Below, in pieces: positions 45,442 through 52,232 of a DNA stretch of 64,000 bases. The notes beneath the pieces were generated by a model that was not told the DNA's origin, did not search any database, and saw only the letters and a program-made list of their open reading frames with translations. The stretch lies in the NCBI RefSeq assembly GCF_031195445.1, contig NZ_CP133480.1, positions 2,906,501-2,970,500 on the forward strand. Reading direction: 5' to 3'. Each line of letters begins with the position of its first letter. The stretch's first letter is position 1. This DNA comes from Acuticoccus sp. MNP-M23 (GTDB taxonomy: Bacteria > Pseudomonadota > Alphaproteobacteria > Rhizobiales > Amorphaceae). The translations under genes were made by a program, and so were the position numbers.

Positions 45442-46574
45442 GCCTTGCGCCCGAACAGCCGCGCGAAAATGATGCGCAGGAATGAAAGGCCGCTGGCGGC
45501 GCGTTGCGGGGCCGGTGCGCTCTCGCCCCTGGCTCTGGCAGCGAGGGCATCGGCGGTATCGGCCAGAATGCTGTCGGCCAGCGCCTCCACCAGCGCCGGA
45601 CGGCTGAACTGCGCCAGCGGCCCTTTGACGAGGTAGGTCATGTCGAGGTCGAGCCGGGTCGTGTCGCCGTCTGCGGCGGCGGCAAAGGCGAGTTCGCCTG
45701 ACAGGCGCGTGCCGCTGAGCGGGTCCCGCCCGCGGCCGACAACCTTGCCGGTATGGTCCGCAGCGTCTGCGCAAAACAGTCCCGCCCCGCGGAAGGTTGC
45801 AGTGACCGGCCCGAGCGCCACCTTGTAGGCGCCGGCAAACGGCTCGCCTTTGCCGGCGCTTCCTTCGGGCGGCGTGCCGAGTTTTGCGCCGGGAATGCAG
45901 TCGGCGATGGCATCAAGGTCGGTCAGCACCGCCCAGACCTTTGCAAGCGGTGCCTCCACGGCAAGCGAGCGTGTGAGGCGCGTTCCGCCGGTGAGCGGCT
46001 CCATTTCTTCCAGCTGCGCGGCGGGTACTGCGGTGTCGGCCTTTGCCGTGCCCGTCGCCGCGAGGCTCGGTTTGGCGCGGCGCTGGCGGGGGAGGGGCTG
46101 GACCGCAGCAGGCGGCGGGCTCTCCGCCAGCACCGCCTCGATGGCCGCGACGATCCCGGCATAGCCGGTGCAGCGGCACAGGTTGCCGGAGAGTTCGCGG
46201 CGGATGGTGGCGGTGTCGGCATCCGGCAGGCGGCGCACGATGTCGTAGGCCGTCACCAGCATGCCGGGCGTGCAGTAGCCGCACTGGAGCGCATGGTGGG
46301 CGGAGAAGGATTGGCGCAGCTGCGCCATCAGCGCGTCGTCTTCGAAGCCCTCGATGGTGTGGACGGCGGCGCCTTCGCAGGCGGCGGCCAGCGTGATGCA
46401 GGAGCGCACCGGGCGGCCATCCACAAACACCGTGCAGGCGCCGCACACCCCCTGTTCGCAGCCAACGTGGGTGCCGGTCTTGTGGCACGTCTCGCGTACG
46501 AAGTCGGCAAGGTTGGTGCGCGGCTCGGCGGCCTCGGATACGGCATCGCCGTTGAGGGAGAGGGCGAGTTTCAT
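45438..46574 (-). CDS. Fused CoxS-type [2Fe-2S] subunit and CoxG-like SRPBCC domain
   Basis: A 378-residue fusion. Residues 1-155 form the iron-sulfur subunit of a molybdenum hydroxylase: the plant-type cluster uses Cys39, Cys44, Cys47, Cys59, and the second cluster uses CGYC (98, 101) and CRC (133, 135). A Pro/Ala linker leads to a CoxG/SRPBCC domain at about 190-350 (KVWAVLTDLDAIADCIPGAKL). The end is a hydrophobic/basic helix (FLRIIFARLFGRKA) that may bind the membrane. CoxS and CoxG are normally separate. It sits between CoxM and DUF1116 genes, with four-base overlaps both sides. Confidence 0.88.
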   Translation of the reverse strand: MKLALSLNGDAVSEAAEPRTNLADFVRETCHKTGTHVGCEQGVCGACTVFVDGRPVRSCITLAAACEGAAVHTIEGFEDDALMAQLRQSFSAHHALQCGYCTPGMLVTAYDIVRRLPDADTATIRRELSGNLCRCTGYAGIVAAIEAVLAESPPPAAVQPLPRQRRAKPSLAATGTAKADTAVPAAQLEEMEPLTGGTRLTRSLAVEAPLAKVWAVLTDLDAIADCIPGAKLGTPPEGSAGKGEPFAGAYKVALGPVTATFRGAGLFCADAADHTGKVVGRGRDPLSGTRLSGELAFAAAADGDTTRLDLDMTYLVKGPLAQFSRPALVEALADSILADTADALAARARGESAPAPQRAASGLSFLRIIFARLFGRKA

Positions 46575-47368
46575 CGTTGGTCCATCAGAGCGAGCGCGCG
46601 GGTGAGGGCGGTGACGTGGAGGGTCGGCACCTTGAGGTCCGGCACTGTGGCGGCGACGGCCTCTTCCGGCGACAGCGTGCCTTCGATGAGAGCGTCCACG
46701 TCTTCGATGAGCCGGGGCGCGCCGCCCAGCGCACCCAGCGCGGCACGGCGGCGGTTGTTGGCGGGATCGTCCAGCACGACCGCGCTGGCCTTGGCAAACT
46801 CGCCCACCTGCCGCGTGTACTTGTTGTAGCCGAAGCGGGCGTTTTCGCCGGGGCGGGGGATTTCCACCGCCACGATCAGTTCGCCCGGCGCCAGCGCCGT
46901 GGTGAACGGGCCGGTGAGAAAATCCTCCACCGGCAGCGTGCGGGCACCTGCGGGGCCGTCGATGTGAATGGTGGCGCCAAGGCCGGTGGTGACGATCGCC
47001 CAGTCCGCCGCGGGGTCGGCGTGGGCAAGGCTGCCGCCGATGGTGCCGCGGTTGCGCACGGCGCGGTGGGCGATGTTGCCGGCGGCGGCGCGCATCCAGC
47101 CGGGCGTCGGGTCGATGGCTTCGCCGTCCTCGATCTCGGCGTGGGTGATGGCGGCGCCAATCAGCACGGAGGTTGCGGTCTCGCGCACCTCGCGCAGCGC
47201 CGGAAGGTCGGCGATATCGACCAGCGCGCCGGGGCGCACGAGGCGCAGGTTCATCATCGGGCCGAGGGACTGGGTGCCCGCGGCGGGCTTTACGCCCTCG
47301 CCGGCGAGGGCGGCCTTGGCGGCGGCGAGGTCTTCGGCGCCGCCATAGTCGAACGGGGCGGGCTTCAT
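46571..47368 (-). CDS. Molybdenum hydroxylase FAD subunit (CoxM type)
   Basis: A 265-residue FAD-binding subunit of the xanthine dehydrogenase/CODH family. FAD-binding landmarks are AAGTQSLGPMMNLRLVRPG and TIGGSLAHADPAADW. It passes electrons from the iron-sulfur clusters to the external acceptor. Overlaps of four bases with CoxL-type and CoxS-G genes show tight stoichiometric translation. Confidence 0.9.
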   Translation of the reverse strand: MKPAPFDYGGAEDLAAAKAALAGEGVKPAAGTQSLGPMMNLRLVRPGALVDIADLPALREVRETATSVLIGAAITHAEIEDGEAIDPTPGWMRAAAGNIAHRAVRNRGTIGGSLAHADPAADWAIVTTGLGATIHIDGPAGARTLPVEDFLTGPFTTALAPGELIVAVEIPRPGENARFGYNKYTRQVGEFAKASAVVLDDPANNRRRAALGALGGAPRLIEDVDALIEGTLSPEEAVAATVPDLKVPTLHVTALTRALALMDQR

Positions 47369-49710
47369 GCGGCCACCTTCGGGCGGGCGGTGGCGATGGC
47401 CTCCAGCACGCGCTCCGGTGTCAGCGGCACGGATGCGACCTCGGCACCGATGCCGGAGAGGGCATCGTTGACGGCGTTGGCGATGGCCGCAGGGGAGCCG
47501 ATGGCGCCGCTCTCGCCGATCCCCTTCTGGCCGTAGCGGCTGAGCGGAGATGGCGTCTCCATGTGGATGATGCGGATCGGCGGCACGTCGGCGGCGACGG
47601 GCAGGTGATAGTCGGCAAGCGTTGAGGCGAGGGGCTGGCCCGAACCGTCGTAATTCATTTCCTCGAAGAGGGCCGTGCCGATCCCCTGCACCGCGCCGCC
47701 ATAGACCTGGCCGTCGACGATCATCGGGTTGATCATGGTGCCGGCGTCCTCGACGATCACGTAGTCATCGAGCCGGATGTCGCCGGTGTCGAGGTCCACC
47801 GTGGTGGTGACGGCGTGGCAGGCGTAGGAGAACGTGCCGGTGTCCTTCACCGTCTTGTAGCCCTCGGTGGCTTCGAGGCCGCGCGGGTCGACCCCGTCCG
47901 GCAACAGCTGCGGCGCGCGGTAGAAGGTGTGCGCAACCTCTTTCAGCGTCACTTCGGCATTGCCGGCACGGGCTACACCGTCCGAGACGATCACGTCCGC
48001 CACATCGGCCTGGAGGAGGTGCGCGGCGATGGCGGCAACCCGGTCGCGCAAGGCAGCGCATACGGTGGCGACGGCGCCGCCAGCCATAACGGCGCAGCGC
48101 GAGCCCCATGTGCCGGTGGAGTAGGGCGTCATCGCGGTGTCGCCGTGGACGAGGCGGACGCGGTCCGGCTCGATGCCCAGCTCCTGCCAAGCGATCTGCG
48201 ACAGCGTGGTTTCCAGCCCCTGGCCGTGGCTGTGGACGCCGACGCGCAGCTCCAGCCCGCCATCGGGCGTGAAGCGGGCGGTGGCCTGCTCGAAGCCCGG
48301 CACCATCGGGATGCCCCAGCCGTGGTAGACGGAGGTGCCGTGCGCCCCCTGCTCGCAGAACACCGCAAGGCCGACGCCGGTTCGGGTGCGGCCGGTCTCT
48401 GCCTTCTGGCGGGCGCGGATGGCGGGGAGGTCGATGGCCTCCACCGCGCGCTTCAGGGCTTCGGGATAGTCGCCGCTGTCGAAGAACTTGTTGGTGATGT
48501 TGGTGAAGGGCATCTCGTCGGCGCGCACCAGGTTGCGGGCGCGGATCGCCTCCTGGCTCATGCCCAGCTCGCGCGCCAGCGCATCCAGCGTCAGCTCCAT
48601 GGCGAAGCACACGCCGGTGCGGGCAACGCCGCGGAACGGCAGGATCGGCGGCTTGTTGGTGGCAACCGAAAACGTGCGGCAGCGATAGTGGGAGAGCTTG
48701 TAGGGGCCTGGGAGGATGCTCCCCACCTGCGCCGCCTCAAGGCAGGCCGAGAACGGGTAGCTGGAGTATGCGCCCGAATCGACGATGGCCTCGCATTCGA
48801 GGCTGAGAAGTTCGCCGTCGGCGGCTGCGGTGGCGGTGATCTCGTAATGGTGCTCGCGGCAGTTGGCGCCCGCGATGAGGTGTTCGCGGCGGTCTTCCAG
48901 CCAGCGGATCGGGCGGTCCAGCTTGATGGCGAGGTAGGCGGCGCAGACTTCTTCGGGGAGCAGGATACCCTTGTAGCCGAAGCCGCCGCCAACGTCGGGC
49001 GCGATCACGCGGATGCGCTCCTGCGGCATCCCGAGGCATTCGGCCAGCCCGTTGCGCACGATGTGCGGCATCTGGGTCGCTGAATAGAGCGTCAGCATTT
49101 CAAGGTTGCGATCCCACACCGCCAGACAGCCGCGGCCCTCGATGGGGGCCATGCACTGGCGCGCGGTGCGGTAGGTGCGCGTGACGGTGACGCTGCCCTC
49201 CGGGGCCGCCGGCCGCTCGCCGGTGTCGACCACGGATTCCAGAAACGCGTTTTCCTCCCAGCCTTCGTGGAGGAGGGGAGCGTCCTTGTCGCGGGCGCGC
49301 GTCATTTCGTGAACGGCGGGGAGTTCCTCGAAATCGATATCCACCTGTTCGGCAAGGTCTTCGGCCTCCGCTCTGGTGGGGGCGAGGCAGGCCGCCACGG
49401 TCTCGCCGACGTGGCGCACCTTGTCGAAGGCGAGGATCGGCTGGACGGAGGAGCGGAAGCCCGGCAGGCCCGAATCGGCGCGGATCCCGGTGACGCCCTC
49501 AAGATCGGCCGCGACGAAGGCGAGGCCCTCGGGCTTTTGCGCGCCGCGGATGCGGCCGTGCGCCAGCGGGCTGCGCACGAACGCCATTTCCAGCATGTCG
49601 GCCATCCGCATGTCGCCGATATACCTGCCACGACCGCGCAAAAAGCGGTCGTCTTCCTTGCGCAGGAGCGAGGCGCCGACACCGCGGCCGGCGTGAGGCT
49701 TCGTCGTCAC
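47365..49710 (-). CDS. Molybdenum hydroxylase large subunit (CoxL/XdhB-like), atypical active-site loop
   Basis: A 781-residue molybdopterin subunit. N-terminal RKEDDRFLRGRGRYIGD opens the aldehyde oxidase/xanthine dehydrogenase a/b hammerhead domain. Molybdopterin-binding landmarks are VGGGFGYKG and GVHSHGQGLETT. The catalytic Glu is in GIGESGAIG near the C-terminus. The loop that is AYRGAGR in many form II proteins (CSFR in true CODH) is PFRGVAR here, so a CO dehydrogenase role is unlikely. It starts at a GTG at 49710, overlapping the amidohydrolase stop. The substrate is likely an N-heterocycle or aldehyde. Confidence 0.9.
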   Translation of the reverse strand: MTTKPHAGRGVGASLLRKEDDRFLRGRGRYIGDMRMADMLEMAFVRSPLAHGRIRGAQKPEGLAFVAADLEGVTGIRADSGLPGFRSSVQPILAFDKVRHVGETVAACLAPTRAEAEDLAEQVDIDFEELPAVHEMTRARDKDAPLLHEGWEENAFLESVVDTGERPAAPEGSVTVTRTYRTARQCMAPIEGRGCLAVWDRNLEMLTLYSATQMPHIVRNGLAECLGMPQERIRVIAPDVGGGFGYKGILLPEEVCAAYLAIKLDRPIRWLEDRREHLIAGANCREHHYEITATAAADGELLSLECEAIVDSGAYSSYPFSACLEAAQVGSILPGPYKLSHYRCRTFSVATNKPPILPFRGVARTGVCFAMELTLDALARELGMSQEAIRARNLVRADEMPFTNITNKFFDSGDYPEALKRAVEAIDLPAIRARQKAETGRTRTGVGLAVFCEQGAHGTSVYHGWGIPMVPGFEQATARFTPDGGLELRVGVHSHGQGLETTLSQIAWQELGIEPDRVRLVHGDTAMTPYSTGTWGSRCAVMAGGAVATVCAALRDRVAAIAAHLLQADVADVIVSDGVARAGNAEVTLKEVAHTFYRAPQLLPDGVDPRGLEATEGYKTVKDTGTFSYACHAVTTTVDLDTGDIRLDDYVIVEDAGTMINPMIVDGQVYGGAVQGIGTALFEEMNYDGSGQPLASTLADYHLPVAADVPPIRIIHMETPSPLSRYGQKGIGESGAIGSPAAIANAVNDALSGIGAEVASVPLTPERVLEAIATARPKVAA

Positions 49711-50960
49711 GCTGCGATGGCGTCCGGCACGAGGGGGCTGTCGACGTCGAACCGCTCGCCGTCCTTCAGGCACAGGATCGGGCGGACGAGCAGGTCGCTG
49801 ACGACCTCCTCGCCGGAGTTGTCCATCAGCTTGAACTTGCCTTCCTCGATCTTGAGGAGGCTGATGTCCGCAACGCGGCCCACTTCCAGCGAGCCGATCT
49901 CGTCCGACATGCCAATGAGTTCGGCGGGGTTTTTCGTGACCATCGCGACCACCGTTTCCAGCGGGATACCGAGATAAAGAAGCTCGGTCATCGCGATGGT
50001 GAGGTTGAACGGGGCAACGCCGAAGAACGGGCTTTCGGCGCGGGAGCCGTCCTCGCTCGCCTCGGGCACTTTCACGTTGTAGCCGTGCATGTCGGCGCCG
50101 AGCGTGTAGGGGATAATCCCCGCGCCAATCACCTTGCGCGCCACTGCGAACGAGAAGTGCGAGCCATGGCCGACGTCGGTGCGCACGCCCTTCTGCTTGA
50201 CCGCTTCCAGAATGATGGGGTGGATTTCGCCGGCATCGTTCACGTATCCGCCGGGGTGACGGGTGAACGGGTGGGCCATCACGTCGCCGGCATCCATGAT
50301 CGGCACCAGCTCGCGGATCAGCTCGTCGGCGTCAGGGATCTCGGCGCTGTCGGCGGTGGGCCAGAGCTGGCCGAGGTGGATGTAGAGCGGCACGCCCACT
50401 TCGTTGGCGATCTTCTTGCCGATCTTGATGACATCCATGCCCCAGCGGGACTGGCCGCCGATCTCGGCATGCGCCTTGATGCCGCGCACGATGTCGCGGT
50501 TTTCCTTGGCGACGCGGATGGTGTGCTCGGCGTTGACGCCGATGGGGCCGTAAAGGTCCGGGTAGAGGTGGCCTTCGAGACCGCCGACCAGATAGGCGGA
50601 GATGAAGCACAGGACGCGGGTCTTGGCCGGCTCGCTGACATAGTGGCGGAAGCCGCCGATGGTCATGCAGCTGGGGCCGCCCTGGTCGATGATGGTGGTG
50701 ACGGCGGAGCGCACGCCCACCATGTCCGCGTCGAGGCCGAACTTGCCCGTGACGTACTGGTAGACGTGGCCGTGGGTGTCGATCATGCCGGGGGTGACGA
50801 TGTGGCCCGTCGCGTCGATGATTTCCCTGGCCTCGACGGTGGAGAGGTTGGGCGCGATGTCGGCGATCTTGCCGTCTTTTACGGCAACGTCGAAGCGGCC
50901 GTTGCGGCCGGCTGCGGGGTCGATCAGCGTCCCGCCGCGGATCAGAGTGTCAACCTGCAC
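49707..50960 (-). CDS. Amidohydrolase/deacetylase-family metallohydrolase
   Basis: A 417-residue TIM-barrel metal-dependent hydrolase. It starts with the small beta-sandwich (LIRGGTLIDPAAGRNGRFD) and has the first metal motif DTHGHVYQY, a likely metal His in LYIHLGQLW, HPFTRHPGG, and a late Asp in the LGADMHG area. It resembles the EF_0837/AHA_3915 deacetylase group, related to dihydroorotases, which open cyclic amides. The start is a GTG at 50960 with AAGGAG eight bases before. It begins the hydroxylase operon. A cyclic amide hydrolysis step after hydroxylation would fit, but is inference. Confidence 0.88.
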   Translation of the reverse strand: MQVDTLIRGGTLIDPAAGRNGRFDVAVKDGKIADIAPNLSTVEAREIIDATGHIVTPGMIDTHGHVYQYVTGKFGLDADMVGVRSAVTTIIDQGGPSCMTIGGFRHYVSEPAKTRVLCFISAYLVGGLEGHLYPDLYGPIGVNAEHTIRVAKENRDIVRGIKAHAEIGGQSRWGMDVIKIGKKIANEVGVPLYIHLGQLWPTADSAEIPDADELIRELVPIMDAGDVMAHPFTRHPGGYVNDAGEIHPIILEAVKQKGVRTDVGHGSHFSFAVARKVIGAGIIPYTLGADMHGYNVKVPEASEDGSRAESPFFGVAPFNLTIAMTELLYLGIPLETVVAMVTKNPAELIGMSDEIGSLEVGRVADISLLKIEEGKFKLMDNSGEEVVSDLLVRPILCLKDGERFDVDSPLVPDAIAA

Positions 50961-51052
50961 GCCATGCTCCTTCGTGTGTTCGTCGCCGCCAACCCGCTGC
51001 TTTCGCGTGTTGCCCTGCGGCTGATCCGAAATGGTCGTAATGCCAATAGTGA

Positions 51053-51064
51053 TATGTACACATA
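51053..51064. promoter_or_regulatory. Palindrome in the MarR/amidohydrolase divergent region
   Basis: TATGT-AC-ACATA is a perfect 12-bp inverted repeat, in the 214-base region between the divergent starts, about 90 bases from the amidohydrolase GTG. Its AT-rich surroundings suggest a promoter. MarR-family regulators bind such palindromes, so it is a candidate operator. Confidence 0.5.
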
Positions 51065-51174
51065 ATAGTTTGAAGTGTGAGGCGGCGGACTGTCAAGTCC
51101 GCCCCGGCGCTTGCGAAACCTGCTCCGGGTCGCGCATAGAGGAATAGTGCTGACGTGATGCAAGGAGCGGGCCG

Positions 51175-51672
51175 ATGGACGCCGTCGTGCCAAGGACAGA
51201 ACCGACCGACCCGTGGCGCGGCAACGCGCTGCAGGAACGGCCGGGCTTTCTCATCCGCCGCCTGCACCAGATCCATACCGCCATTTTCGCCCGCGAGATC
51301 GGCGGCCATCACCTGACGCCGATCATGTACTCCGTGCTTTCCGCCCTGTCGCAGATCGGCCCGTCCGACCAGACCACGCTGGCGGCCGCCGTGGAGATCG
51401 ACAAGACCAATATGGCCGATGTGCTGGAGCGCCTGAGGAAGCGCGGCCTGGTGCGCCGCCGCACCTCCACCAGGGACCGCCGGGTGCGCATGGCAACCCT
51501 GACGGACGAGGGCCGCGCCACACTGGAAGCGGTGGATGCCGCCGCGGAGCGGGCGCACCACGCAACGCTGGACGGGCTCAGCGAGGAGGAGCGGGCGCTG
51601 TTTCTCGCGATGATGAAACGGATCGTGGCGCACAATGCGCCGACGGAGGCAGCGCGCGAGGACGCGGCCTGA
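51175..51672 (+). CDS. MarR-family transcriptional regulator
   Basis: A 165-residue winged-helix protein. The DNA-binding part includes SDQTTLAAAVEIDKTNMADV and LRKRGLVRRRTSTRDRRVRM with the typical basic wing (TSTRDRR). It is divergent from the hydroxylase operon and probably controls it by sensing a substrate or intermediate. Its GFA-family neighbour follows 64 bases on the same strand. Confidence 0.92.
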   Translation: MDAVVPRTEPTDPWRGNALQERPGFLIRRLHQIHTAIFAREIGGHHLTPIMYSVLSALSQIGPSDQTTLAAAVEIDKTNMADVLERLRKRGLVRRRTSTRDRRVRMATLTDEGRATLEAVDAAAERAHHATLDGLSEEERALFLAMMKRIVAHNAPTEAAREDAA

Positions 51673-51736
51673 CCCGGCCTCGCACCGCGGCGCCCGCTGG
51701 CCTATCATAGACGCTGCAAAGTCTCCTGGAGGGGCC

Positions 51737-52156
51737 ATGACGGGTCAATGTCTGTGCGGCGCGGTTCGCGTCACGATCGAATCGAAGCCTGAATTCATCC
51801 ACGACTGCAATTGCAACCTGTGCCGCAAGTCCGGCGGTGCCTGGGGCTACTTCGCCACGGGCATGGTGGCGGTCGCCGGAAATACCGCCTCCTTCCTGCG
51901 CCGCGACAAGGCAAACGCCGCAGCGGAGGTCCACTCCTGCACCACCTGCGGATCGACGACGCACTGGTCGTTCTCCGATGCTTTCAGGGCTGAAAATGCG
52001 TCCGTCGACCTGATGGGCGTCAACATGCGGATCTTCGACCCGCAAGAGCTGGCGGGCGTCGAGGTCCGTTATCCCGACGGCAACGCGTGGGCCGGCGCAG
52101 GCCCGTTCGAGTACCGGCGCGAGGCGATGACCATCGGTGAGGGTTCGCCCTGGTAA
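51737..52156 (+). CDS. GFA-family zinc protein
   Basis: A 139-residue GFA-fold protein with Cys motifs in GQCLCGAVRV, CNCNLCRKSGG and SCTTCGS. It is a distant paralogue of the protein at 4296. Its ATG has ribosome site GGAGGGG. It may be transcribed with the marR gene and ends at a strong terminator. The specific function is unknown. Confidence 0.85.
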   Translation: MTGQCLCGAVRVTIESKPEFIHDCNCNLCRKSGGAWGYFATGMVAVAGNTASFLRRDKANAAAEVHSCTTCGSTTHWSFSDAFRAENASVDLMGVNMRIFDPQELAGVEVRYPDGNAWAGAGPFEYRREAMTIGEGSPW

Positions 52157-52180
52157 CAGGGCACCGGCCCGCGCAAAGAA

Positions 52181-52214
52181 AAAGGGCGCCGCGATCAACG
52201 CGGCGCCCTTTTTT
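52181..52214. terminator. Bidirectional rho-independent terminator
   Basis: AAAGGGCGCCGCG (52181-52193) pairs perfectly with CGCGGCGCCCTTT (52199-52211) around ATCAA. A T-run follows on the plus strand and an A-run precedes it, so it serves both the GFA gene and the convergent large-subunit gene. Confidence 0.92.
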
Positions 52215-52232
52215 GTTGCGTGAGGCCGAAGC

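Noticed and set aside
45438-49710. True aerobic carbon monoxide dehydrogenase
   Set aside because: The large subunit lacks the CSFR active-site loop of form I CODH, and the gene order with an amidohydrolase and DUF1116 points elsewhere.
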